Assembly: GCA_014904845.1 (NCBI GenBank)
Contig: MU119216.1
Span: forward strand, 248,001-312,000
Origin: Acephala macrosclerotiorum
Taxonomy: Eukaryota > Ascomycota > Leotiomycetes > Helotiales > Mollisiaceae
Reading direction: 5' to 3'
Length of the DNA stretch: 64,000 nt
The position numbers were made by a program, and so were the translations under genes. Within the stretch, counting starts at the first letter, position 1. The number at the start of each line of letters is the position of its first letter. Below are positions 42,863 through 54,015 of this stretch, piece by piece. The notes beneath the pieces are model-generated. The model was not told the DNA's origin. It worked only from the letters and a program-made list of their open reading frames with translations, and searched no databases.

Positions 42863-45217
42863 ATGGCTGCTCTCATTCTTCTCGGCGTATTCTCGAGCGG
42901 AGTTGCTGCTCAATCTCCTTCATATGATGAGTTTTCCAAGTTCCCGATTTTAGGGCACATTTTGATACTCTTTTAGGCCAATGCGGAGGTATAAGATGGA
43001 CAGGGCCCACAACTTGTACCGCAGGTTGGTCTGCCAGGTGCAGGGAACGTACTTCTCTCAGTGTGCGGCCTGGCCCATTCCGCCTAGAGATCAAGTTCCA
43101 TTTGGTCAGTGTGCATGGCAAGGTTATGTGGGCTTGACGACTTGTTCTCCCGGTTATTTCTGCAACTTTAAAGACATCTACCACAACCAATGCATCTTAG
43201 TTCCCTCTGTCACTGATAGCAGCAGTTTTTCGACGATTACCACGTCTTCTAGTCCTCAGGCTATCATCAGCACTACAGGTACAGGCTCCAAGACGACCAT
43301 GAGCTCAAAGAACATTCTAATTTTCAAAGCAGCGAGTACTAGTCTCACAGTATTCAGCAGTCAGTCAAGCTCGAAGACATCACCCTCATCGAAAGTTTCG
43401 AGCACATCTAGCTCCATACTTTTGTCTTAAAATGAACGAGTTCAACTACGGTTCTGTCAAGCCCGAGCTCGACAGTCCTGAAATCTCCCTCGAGAAGCCG
43501 TACATCAATAAGCTTGACTACGATCCCCGCAAGTACGAGCTCAAGCTCGGGACTGCCAAGCTATAAGTCGAGCAGTACACAGCTCCTGAGCTCAAAACAA
43601 TCCAGCACGCAGATATCAAATTTGCAAAAATCGACCATCAAGACATCCAGTACTTTCAGCACCTCTACGATATCTTGTTCAACTTTGAGGTTGTCGTCCA
43701 GTTCGGCCACACCACCGAGTTGTGCAACCTCCAATCCACGTCCACCAACTGCTGGAAAGGCACAGTTTGCTGGTATTGGTACGTCTTCATATCCCGAGTT
43801 GTGTCTTTCCTAGAGATGGATACTGAAGAATTCCACAGATAGACATACTCAGTTGCAGGTTTGGCGGTAATAGCAATGTATGTTCCTCTGATCTCTTACT
43901 ATGCAGTATTGCTGATCGAATGAACAGGGATACCAAACACCTACGGGACCATCAGGAGCCTATTGTCCGCCCGGCCCAACGTATGGACTACCCGATGGAC
44001 CAGGACAAATGGCACACTTTGCCAGTCAAGACAAATTTAACATCTTTCGTCTTAACGTGGGTTGGCAATTCATTACGACCAGCCAGTACACAGCTATCCC
44101 AATGTTGGATCCTACGAATTTGGCGATCTATGACTTGTAAGAGCGCTCGTCTCTGTCACTTACCAGCAAGTCTAATGTCAAAACAGCCTTGTACAATCAT
44201 GCTTAGCAAGTGGGGCGTATTGTTTGATAGACTTTCACGACTTTGCGAGGTTCAGTAAGTTACGTCGCATAAGGGATAATGCCCACGGCTAACAGTAGAT
44301 ACAGGTGGTAATCATAAGTCAAGGAGGTCCAACTGATGCCATTCGGGCAGCTACGTGGGGAAATATTGCCGCAAAGTACAAGAATCAGAGCAAAGTTGTC
44401 TTCGGTCTCATGAACGAGCCTCACAATGGTATACATCTCTAGGATTTGGTTTGACTTCATGGCTGATACCTCAAAGCTCCAAGTGTTGTCACCCGGGCGG
44501 CATCTTGCCAAGCAGCGGTCACAGCAATCGTTCTGTCCCTTCACCCATCCTGCGAGAAACTCAATTAACAAAATTTGAAGCGAAATGCAGGTGCAATAAC
44601 TCAAATCGTCCTCCTTCCCGGGAACGACTAGACCTCTGCTCAATCATTTGTAACTGATAGTTCTGGTCCTGCCTTGAGTGCTGTGACGAACCCTGACGGA
44701 TCCTTTAACAACCTGGTCTTCAATGTGCGTAAGTATCTCGATTCTGGTAGCAGTGGGACACATATCGAGTCGTGGATAGTTATATCAGTACCGCTTTTGC
44801 GTCCTTGGCTCAGTGGCTAAGATGCAGTGGTAGACAGGCATTATTAGTTCGGCGACTTCGTCCCAATATCACGATGTATTGAGACGCTGACTTGTTGTGA
44901 AGTCTGAAATTGGAGGTGGATTTGTGGCCAGCTGCGAGCTTTATGTTTGCCAGGCAATTGCATACCTAAATGCGAACTCTGATGGTGAATCCTAAATTTA
45001 TGTTAGAATGGAGAAGCTAATTATAAATAGTCTATCTAGGATATATTGGTTGAACAGCTGGATCTTTTTTGCGTATGTCCCTGACACTTCTGGTCATTTT
45101 CATGGGGATCACGACTGACTTCAAGCAGCGAGCTATATCCTGACCGAGACACCGACATTGACCAACAGTGTTTATGTTGATACCCAGCTTGTGACGCAGT
45201 GTCTGGTACCCTACTGA
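42863..45217 (+). pseudogene. GH5 endo-beta-1,4-glucanase with two N-terminal CBM1 modules, inactivated
   Basis: The layout is that of a secreted GH5 cellulase like Trichoderma Cel5A: signal peptide (MAALILLGVFSSGVAAQ), CBM1 (GQCGGIRWTGPTTC), a second CBM1 (YVGLTTCSPGYFCNFKD), a Ser/Thr linker, then the catalytic domain. Catalytic blocks seen include DGPGQMAHFASQDKFNIFRL, LVQSCLASGAYCLIDFHDF, VVFGLMNEPHN with the acid/base Glu, SEIGGGF with the nucleophile Glu, and the C-terminal YILTETPTLTNS. Lesions: the first donor reads ATGAGT instead of GTGAGT (42927-42932); one base is missing in the first CBM1 near 43030; TAG replaces Tyr at 44629-44631 after PGND; TGA replaces Trp at 45051-45053; His of the VHKYLDS block is Arg. 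Other exons are hard to join, so more frameshifts are likely. No working cellulase is expected. Confidence 0.88.
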
Positions 45218-45706
45218 TGACGAAGTGATCCTTGCACGAAGACCTGATGCTTGATGATCGATGAAGATGAAACGGGAAATGAGAACCTGGATTTATGGTA
45301 TGAGCTTCTCCTTGAAAACACTTTGATCAATATGACAATGTGGGTGGGTACAATGTTTCTTGGACCTTCATCAGACTAGATTTGTGGTAATAGTTTGCAG
45401 GCGGTGAGGACCTCCCGATCTAGCGAGAATGTGCGTCACGTTTATCCGTTTGGCAAGTGCCGTATCAGCAACTTTCCTTTTCATGCCAAGAAACCTTATT
45501 GCAGCTCCACCGAAAAGTAAGCAATCGCGGAAGTGCTCGCTTGGCGTCTGCTAGGACCAGGCTGAGAAATAATCGGGTCTTGGAGTATAAAGGTCCCCCC
45601 TCCCCCCTTTTTTTCTACTCCCGCTGGACACAAATCCAATTTTAACGTTGTCTTGAGGATCAGAAATTGAAGTTTCAAGTAAATCTTCTCCGGAGGAATC
45701 ATCGAA
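45218..45706. other. Intergenic: promoter side of the secreted chorismate mutase gene
   Basis: No gene recognised. A C/T-rich tract at about 45594-45612 lies 100 bases before the chorismate mutase start, as is common near fungal transcription starts. Confidence 0.55.
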
Positions 45707-46231
45707 ATGCATTCCACTCTCGTCGCCCTCCTTTCTCTCGTTGCCTGCGTCACTGCAGCCTCGAACAGTAGCGAAGTATGCTATGGATCTACGCTTCCAT
45801 CCTTACCAACCACGATTGCATCGGAGAATAGAACGATACCTTGGGGCTCGCCGGCCTTGACTCTCCAAAACGGTACTCTCTGTTGTGGATCACTTGATCA
45901 AGTGAGATCTGGAATTGATGAGGTTGACACTCAACTTCTTGAGTTGCTTTCTCTGAGAGCTGGTTATGTGAGGGAAGCTACGAGATTCAAGGCTACATTA
46001 AACAGTACGTTCGCTCCTTTTCCATCTTGGGATAGACTGACATGATATGAAGCTGTGGATGTCCCATCCAGAGACCAAGCTGTCATCCAGGGTGCTGTCG
46101 ATGCAGCAAACAGCACTTCGCCGCCACTGCCAGCAACGATTGCAAGAGCCGTCTTCGAAGCTATTATCAATGCTAGCGTTCCATTTGAGCAGTGCATTTT
46201 CGGACAAATTTGCGGTGGGGGACAGAACTGA
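45707..46231 (+). CDS. Secreted chorismate mutase (AroQ fold)
   Basis: Two exons, 45707-46004 and 46053-46231, give 158 residues. Residues 1-18 form a clear signal peptide (MHSTLVALLSLVACVTAA). Chorismate mutase converts chorismate to prephenate; the AroQ helix pattern begins about residue 62 with LDQVRSGIDEVDTQLLELLS followed by LRAGYVREATRFK, containing the usual Arg, Asp, Arg and Lys positions. The spliced second half reads NTVDVPSRDQAVIQGAVDAA and ends QCIFGQICGGGQN. The secretion signal, several Cys and the small size set it apart from the cytosolic enzyme of aromatic amino acid synthesis and match the secreted chorismate mutases of plant-associated fungi. It runs convergently into the FAD monooxygenase gene, 120 bases apart. 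Catalysis is not proven; some secreted relatives are non-catalytic. Confidence 0.88.
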
Positions 46232-46351
46232 ATGAACCTAGTCTGCTAGGACTTTGAAATACCACATGCCTGGTGATATGAGGACAGACCTCTCTAGAGA
46301 CATTTGTCCCTGCTTGCTTGGGTATTCGCAAGCACATAAAGCGCCCGAAAT

Positions 46352-47694
46352 CTACTTCACCCCAGCCTTTGCCTTCTCAAAGTCCTTTAATGCATTCTTG
46401 AAAGCTTCCTCGGGGTCATAACTCCACTGCCACCTCCTCAAATTAATATCCAGTTGTTCAGAGACTTTCTCGAGATCATCTCCTACCCGGTCAACCTCAA
46501 ATCCACACAGTCGGCCTTGTTCTCTACTAGCAGCTATCACACTACACGTCCGTTCCACTCTTGCAGAATCATATACTTTAAGCATTGGCGAAATATCGCT
46601 GAGAGAAGCGCAGTGACCCACAAGACTGCTCAGAATGGCCGCATCCTCAACAGACATTCCGCCGCCTTGACCAAAATGGGGGCTGGTCGTATGAGCTGCG
46701 TCTCCGAGCAGGACAAGACGACCTTTGTGGAAAGTGTCTACTTTTGGGTGATCGAAGATTGCCCATACTTCTGGCTTGTCTATGGCCTTTACAAAGTCAG
46801 TGGGTCATTGGAGGGGATCGCAGGAATCGGAACATCACTTACTGAAATTATGTTGGTCACAGCATCTCCCCAACCCGCAAAATCTCTCAGGAAGTCCTCT
46901 GTCGTTCTTGGCTGTACGAGTGCAGAGTACTCCCAGGCATCAGATCCAGTGCTATGAAATGCAACGACATTCATAAAAGTTCCCTTCGCCACTCCAAACG
47001 TCAACATATGCCCGTGATGACCAAAATACATCCGACGATTTCTTGCTCGGTCTTCTCCAACAGCTGCGATTGCCCTCTCCATAGGCACCAAACCTCGATA
47101 CGCAACTTTCCCGGTGAAACGTGCCTTGCCCAGCTCGCTGTCTTTGCCGAATACAAACTGTCTACATGCGCTCTTAACTCCATCGCAGCCAACGACTAAA
47201 TCCGCTTCGAGCTTTTCGCCATCAGAAAAGACACAGACAATCTTCTCCCCACTATCGTCGACTTCTATCAGTCTCTGATTGAATTTCGTGCACTTCTCTC
47301 CCTTATCCAGTAGAGTCTCAACAAGCACGCTCAGCAAATGCTTTCGATGGATAGTACTCAGCATGTACCCCTCCGGCATTACCGTCTCTACGATTCTCTT
47401 CCCTTCCAACGGTCCCTTTTCGCGAACCTCATAATTGAAACCAATACCTCTTTTCTCCGGCGTTCCGTTGAATGAAGCGTGAGATTGATAGTTCTCCCAT
47501 AGCTTTGGTGAGATGAGAGACATGGCCTTATGTCCATTTGTCGAGAAGCCTATCCCGGCACCAATCTCAGCGTAGGAGGGACGGGATTCGTAGATGGTGA
47601 AGTTGATGTGAGGGTATTTTGCCAGGCCGACAGCGAAGGCAAGACCTCCTATACCAGCACCGATAATTGCGACGTTGAGGGGTTGTGGTTCCAT
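46352..47694 (-). CDS. FAD-dependent monooxygenase, salicylate-hydroxylase-like
   Basis: Two exons on the minus strand, 47694-46843 and 46786-46352, give 428 residues; the intron has a CTGAC branch site. Group A flavoprotein monooxygenase motifs are present: VAIIGAGIGGLAFAVGLAK (residues about 8-26), VVGCDGVKSACRQ (the DG motif) and GRLVLLGDAAHTTSPHFGQG (GD motif, near 312). The segment PEVWAIFDHPKVDTFHKGR before the GD motif is characteristic of salicylate hydroxylase and 6-hydroxynicotinate monooxygenase relatives. Salicylate hydroxylase decarboxylates and hydroxylates salicylate to catechol with NAD(P)H. No signal peptide when started at 47694; an in-frame upstream start (47772) would add a hydrophobic stretch. 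Substrate is inferred; other aromatic acids are possible. Confidence 0.85.
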
Positions 47695-48438
47695 AGTGGA
47701 CAAGAATATCGGGCATCTGGACCCCAGAATGAGGAGGACAAGGTGTGATGTCACTTGAGCTCTGGCACTCAAACTTTGAAGACGCAGAGTCTGTTACGAA
47801 GTCGAACAACGAGGAAAGATCACAAAGACCGTACACTTGACGTTGAAATAGAGAATGAGGCGACGTGTATCCGTCCGCCCTTCGCATTCGGAAGAATAAT
47901 ATGTCCACTCGCGACATGCATCAGCCACTACTTGCCAGTTATAAATGCATCGATGCAAAGCGATGCGTTTTATGGGGAAGACATGCAAGCATCGAGGATA
48001 CGAGTGGTTGTTCATCTCAGGGGTATCTTCAACCCGGACGTTCATGCAGCTAGACGGCGAGGCGACGGCAGTTGACTTCCTTCGCCACCTGATTGTCCTT
48101 CATAAACAGGGACTGTTGGTGAAGGCTCTGTTAGCTCAAGATCCTACTGACTGAAAACATAAAAAAAGAAGAAAAAAACCCCCCAATTAAACCCTGAGAC
48201 CAAGCCCTAAGACTGAACAAATGGACCCAATGGACAAACTTCCTGAGAAGTCACACGTGACTCTGGCAGCTTCTTCGCCAAGGCCCCAATTCAAAGAAAT
48301 GGCCCCCACGCTGCCACGTTCTTTCTTCACAAAGCTGAAAATGCATCCATCTATTCTACTCCTAGTCTCTATCTCGAGAAAACTAGCCAGATGTTGCAAC
48401 GCAACTTCTACGAGCTCTTCTCAGCGCTCTCGTTTGTC
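47695..48438. other. Divergent promoter region between the monooxygenase and the NACHT gene
   Basis: No gene recognised. An A-rich then C-rich tract lies at about 48160-48188. An ATG at 48391 is in frame with the NACHT gene and could extend it by 16 residues. Confidence 0.55.
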
Positions 48439-51400
48439 ATGCCTTTCAACCGGCTAAAGAAGAAGCTCGGGCTTCGCTCACGAGAAGAGAAGGCTGGAAA
48501 GCTGGGAAGCCATGTTCACCCAACGGCCTCTAGCAGCACAGCAATTTCTGAGGCTCCACCGCCTGGTGTATTCAGTACGACGAACTTGGCCCAAGTAGCA
48601 ACAAGTCCCACGCCAGTCCTCTCCAACAAGATCTCTCAGAATGTCGACCAGCCTGACCAGGGTACGGCAGCGCGGGGCTCAGAGCCCGCATCGATGAATG
48701 GCAATGAGTCAAACTCTACGCCTCAGTCGCGTAAAGAAGGAGATGAAGCTCACATTTTCGACCAAAGCCAACGGAGTGAAGCTGCATTGATACCAGCAAA
48801 CAATGTCGGTGGCGTTCCTGAGACGGATATCCCTCAGAACGACCCACCCATTGCAGCGAGACCAACATCAGCTACTGATTTGGTTTTGGTGGACACTGAT
48901 CCTCCTTCAACTTCACCGCCTAATTTATCGAGTAGCCCTGCTGTGCCGGCGCTTCTCGATGACTTATGGAGTCGTGCTTTCGAAAACTTCTGTAAAGAAC
49001 ACAAGAAGCTTTCAGAAAAGTATCTTCATGTCAGATCTCACCTCGTTTAACTTTGTTGCCATTATTAACCTTTTCTAGATCATCTCGCTGGAAGAAGCTG
49101 AAGAACTCGACAATGCCAGCCTGGGTAGTGGATCACCTCAGGTCACAATGAAATACTCTATTAGCGAGATGTCCGCACTAGCTAAGAAGAAGCTATCTCA
49201 GATCGACGACAATCGATGTAAGCTTCGGATTGGAAGTAAGACGATTGTGGTAAAAGAGAAGATGGATCAGTTGATTCCAGCTGTCCTTGCTGCAAAAGAC
49301 TTTGTGGCTGCGGCTCTAACTTCTCAACCAATGGCAGGTTTGGCTTGGACAGGTGTCTGCATTCTATTGCCGGTATGCCAATTCCCATTCCGCTTCAGTC
49401 TTCAAGTCTACTATCGGAAGACTCAACAATTGCCTACGCTTTACTTCTGTTAGAGGAACACAGCTCGAATTATGTGTTTCATTCCAAGGCATGAGGTTCA
49501 GGAACGAACACTAGGACCAGGTGCACTAAAATATTTCCGCTGACTCTTATTCTCAAGCTGATGACAAATCCAAAAGCTCAGTATGATGCTGCTACCGAAG
49601 GCTTGCTGAAGATACCTCTTATCATTCGTCGTTATCAAGTCCTTGACCCGGTCTATAGATCGCGAGGGGACGATCAGGGTCACTTACGACAGCTGTTGGA
49701 GGAGCAATTGATTCAACTGTATTCCAGCATACTCCAATTCCTAGCTCAAGCCGTGTGTCAATGGTAAGTCGCCTCCTCGGAGCACGGTTCCCATTCGCTC
49801 TTCGCGTTGACAGCCTTGAAAACCCCAGCACTATTGCGAAATTTTCGTAGGTGAAATGTATGGATTCGAAACACTGACTTCGACATCCTGGCTTTTAGGT
49901 CTCGCAGCACACTCAAGCAATACGCCCGTGATGTTTTCAAAGCCGACGAATGGACAAAACTCTTCACGGATATAAAAGACTTCGACGACTCGTGCAAAAG
50001 CATTGCTCAAACGATGGATGCGCCTATGTGGGATCGGGTCCAAGCCGCCAACGCCAAAACTCTCCATCAGGGATTGCAAACATGGCAGGAACAACAACAA
50101 GATTCTATGGACCAACTGAGAGCAAAATTAGACGAGTCTTTGAGGATGCAAGAAGCACAGAGAAAGCAGGCTCAAACAGAGGCCGAGAAAACAGAAGAGC
50201 GAGAGTGCATGAAGATATTCGGTATATGCGATTATCAACAACACAAGGACCGAAACCCTCTTCGAGTCCCTGGCACGTGTGGGTGGCTACTCGAGCATCC
50301 AAACTTCAAGGCTTGGAGGGACAGCGAAAACGAAACCTCAAATCTGCTGTGGGTGACCGCAGATCCTGGCTGTGGGAAATCTGTCCTAGCAAGAACCTTG
50401 ATCGATGAAGATTTACTGTTCACAGGTTTATCCAAACCTACAGTCTGCTATTTCTTCTTCAAAGACGGGTTCGTTGATCAGCAAGGATCAGCCAACTGCG
50501 TCGCCAGTCTCATTCACCAAATTCTATGTCGGCAGCCCAGCATGATGAAACATGCTCTTCGAGACTTCCGCCAGAAGGGTCCAAAATTGGCAGAGTCGTT
50601 CATCACTATGTGGAGAATATTTTTGGCAATGGTGGAGGATCCGGAATCCCATGACATAACGTGTCTTCTAGATGCATTGGACGAGTGCGAGGAGTTTTCG
50701 AGGTTCCAGATCATCGATTCTCTAAAGAAGCTTGCTGTTTCCAAGGATGCTAATTCCGGAACGGACATCATGAGGCTGAAGATCCTCGTCACCAGCAGAC
50801 CTTACGAGAATATCGATCGACGTTTCAAGTCCTTGACAAGAGCTATACCAACTATCCGTTTGAGAGGCGAGGAAGAATCTAAGGCAATCGGCGAAGAAAT
50901 CAATTTGGTAATCCGGGCGTTGGTTCCAGACTTGGCAATTGAACTAGATCTACCCTCGTCGGTGGAGCAGCATCTGCTGGACCGATTGTTAAGTATTCCA
51001 AATCGGACGTATTTATGGCTACACCTAATTATCAACCAAATTCGAATCAGTTCCGGGGTAAGCACGACCTCAAGACTTGGTCGCATCATTAGTGAAATCC
51101 CTCCGACGGTCGAAGCGGCTTACGAGGACATTCTCAATAAGTCGACAGATATTGCCTTAGCAAAGCGACTTCTACACATCATTATCGCGGCAACGAGACC
51201 TCTTTCGCTTGACGAGATGAACGTTGCCTTGAACATCCAGCAGTCAGCTCGCACATTAGAAGACCTCGAATTGGAAGCTAGAGATATCTTTTATGGCACT
51301 GTGCGGAATCTATGTGGTCTATTCGTTAGCATTGTGGACTCGCAAATCTTTCTGATCCATCAGACGGCTAGGGAATGGCTCCAGGCTGAAGATCTTACTA

Positions 51401-53582
51401 CTCAAATTGAAGTGTCATGGAGAAAATGTGTCCATTTGCCGAAGGCGGAAGAAATCTTATTAGAATGCTGTATGCGATATCTATTATTCGATGAGCTCCG
51501 AAATCGACGACCGCCAGGCTTGAAGGTGAACGATCTAGGCGAGACTTGGTGGGACAGTGACGGCAATGAGTACACGATCGAAGAATTGCGAAACATCTAC
51601 GAACCTCTCGATCCAGACAAATACCCCTTCCTGGAGTATGCGGCCATGAACTGGACTACCCACTTTAAATCGAAGCGTAGAGATGAGCTAAGTCAGATGG
51701 CTATGACGCTTTCTGATCCGGATTCAGACCATTTCCCTGCATGGTTCTGTTTTTGGATAGGGAATCAATTCATGAGGGGTGCTTTTTGGGGGACGAATTA
51801 TCACCTCATGCTTCTGTGCACCCACTTAATGGTTGCATCCCTCCTTGGATTAGAGACTATAGTTGAGGAGTTGGCCCAGGATGCAAGTCAACTCAATGCC
51901 ACAGTCTATGGATTCTCGGCACTATCGCTAGCTGCTATGGATAACCGTGACTTGGCAGTCAAGGCCCTTTTGGATGCCGGAGCGGCTACTGCCATAGTCC
52001 ATCCAGAAAAATGCAATGCGCCCGCCTTGTCGGTAGCCATCAGGTTCTCAAGAGATAATACCTCGGAACTTCTTCTCAAGCATGGAGCATCAGTGCATGA
52101 TCGATGGATCGAGTACGATGGCTGCAGCTGGGCGCCGCTAGAGGTCGCTATCTGTATGGGAGTCGCGATGGGAAACGATGTCCAATGGCAGAGTTACTGC
52201 TAAAGCAAGGCGCCGAAGTGAACCCCATAGGTAGAGTGAGTGCACTTCAACTTGCTGCACAGCGCAACGACTTCGAGATGGTCAAACTGCTTCTGGAAAA
52301 TGGCTCTGACGTTAACCATAATCCGCATTCTATAACTCCTCCAGCGCTGTACGCCGCTACGACAAACGGGAATCTCGAAATGATGGCTATGCTGCTCGAG
52401 GCGGGAGCAGATGTCAACATTGAAGCCAACGAGCTCAACAAACAAAGGGGCCAAACTTCACTACATCTTGCGGTTGAACTTCGCGATTTGCCTGCTGTTG
52501 AACTGCTACTCGAACACCCAGATATCAACATCAATGTCGGTCATGGTTGTGACGGCTCGGTTCTTCAAACTGCTGTTCTTGGAAGGAATCTAGGATATGT
52601 TGAAATGTTGTTGAGCCATGGTGCAGATGTCAACCTCGCCGCATTGACTTGCTACGGCGAAGCGACCAAATCACCCCTCAGACTTGTGGAATCTAGAGGA
52701 TGCCTAGCTATTGCGGAAGCGCTGCTGAAGGCTGGGGCTTGTGTCGACCCAAGCAGCGATAGCCGCGAGCTGGAGTATCTATTGACAGATACAGTAGGCC
52801 GCCAACGCCAACATAGCGAGGTGGCGAAATTGCTTTTGAGGACAGTCGCAGAAAGCCCTTCCGTGTGGCCTATGAATCACAAGCGTGTTTTCACTTCTGT
52901 AGTGCGAAGCGGCCAGGTTGAGGTCTGGAGCATGCTGTTAGACTATGTGTCTGAGCGAGACCGCGAGCACCTACCTTTGGCTTTCCGATGCTCTGCGGAA
53001 GGCGGTCCGGAGCTTATGAGATTGAGTTTATCACTCTGTCTCGACTTGAGTCCAGAGGATTTGATGCACGCTAAGGATGTTCTGGAAAGAGAAATCGCAC
53101 AGGCTCAAAGAGGACTTCAAGAGCTTGCTCCTAATCGACCCCCAGATAAACAGGAAGAGTCTGAGGAGCCTGAGCAGGACGAACCTGAACAGGATCAATC
53201 CGAGCAGAATGAATCTGAATCACGAAGATCCGAAGACGCGGTTGCTATAGAAGGCGGCGACAACGAGAGTAACCCTGCTCAAGATTCCGCTCCAGAGACT
53301 GAATCAGAAGCGGCATGGAGCGAGAGGTCGATTTCTTCTGCTCGTGATTTAGTGTCCGAGGATGAGGACCAAGACTCTGATCCTGAGTCGGTATCGAGTG
53401 GTGGCTCCTCCTCCCAATACTCGTTAGGTGCGGATTGGGATGGTCAGTGGTACGACGACCGCTATTGGCAATTTGTTCTGAATAATGCTCTTGCCAAGAC
53501 AGAATTGCTTCAGAACTGTCCACAGTGGATGGCAACTCAGCAAGAAAGGCAAGGTCTGCTTCAGAGAAGAGAGGCTCTATAG
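48439..53582 (+). CDS. NACHT-ankyrin (NLR-like) protein with a frame break in the ankyrin region
   Basis: Exons: 48439-49029, 49079-49372, 49558-49763, then 49899 onward. The N-terminus is Ser/Pro-rich (MPFNRLKKKLGLRSREEK), followed by the helical domain found before fungal NACHT NTPases (FVAAALTSQPMAGLAWTG, FCKEHKKLSEKYLH). A coiled stretch near 50060-50210 (LQTWQEQQQDSMDQLRAK) precedes the NACHT P-loop LLWVTADPGCGKSVLARTL and Walker B CLLDALDECEE. After about 51830 come ankyrin-like repeats. The first frame stops at 52203 after EVAICMGVAMGNDV; the ankyrin frame resumes one base off with MAELLLKQGAEVN and continues through LLLENGSDVN and MLLEAGADVN to 53582. The C-terminus has acidic Glu-Pro-Glu-Gln-type repeats and a Trp/Tyr-rich end (GQWYDDRYWQF). 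No intron repairs the break, so one base is missing or the gene is split. Role: likely a STAND sensor, possibly in non-self recognition. Confidence 0.8.
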
Positions 53583-53688
53583 ATAGTCACTGGATACATC
53601 AATTGAGATGGGTCTCCTAGATGATCAGTATATTTTGACTACCTCGGTGGGTGCCGTGGCAGGAGCTACCGTAGCCCTGGCCGGAATC

Positions 53689-54015
53689 GCCACCAAAGTC
53701 CCTTCCTCAGCTGGGACATTTCGATCTGATAAAATCCAAGACTTTGCTGATAAACCGTTAAACAACCCAGCTAAACACGAGAAACATCTGCCCTAGCCAA
53801 ACTTGCCACCGACGTCTCTTCCTCGCTTGGGATATTCTGGTCTGGTAAGATCCAAGATCTTACTAGACAACCCTGCCAAACACTGGAAATATCTGCCCTA
53901 TCCGAACTTACAATCGATGTCCTTTCCTCAAATGGGACGTTGTGATCTGATAAGATCTTAGATCTTGTCGGACATTCTAGCCTAAACACACGAAGTACAT
54001 ACTTTTTCAATTTTT
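53689..54015. repeat. Three-unit tandem repeat of about 105-116 bp
   Basis: Units at about 53689-53804, 53805-53909 and 53910-54015. Each carries a TTCCTC block, then RATCTGRTAARATC with CAAGATCTT-like sequence, then a CTAAACAC/CCAAACAC block followed by ACATCTGCCCTA in the first two. Divergence is about 25-35 percent by eye. An open frame at 53608-53796 runs into the first unit and is probably not a gene. Confidence 0.7.

Noticed and set aside
44260..44643. 127-codon minus-strand frame
   Set aside because: Antisense of the cellulase pseudogene, whose plus strand holds the GH5 blocks.
52104..53582. Separate ankyrin gene starting at 52104
   Set aside because: The first 30 codons of that frame are not ankyrin-like; the ankyrin pattern resumes only near 52185, so a frame break in the NACHT gene explains it better.
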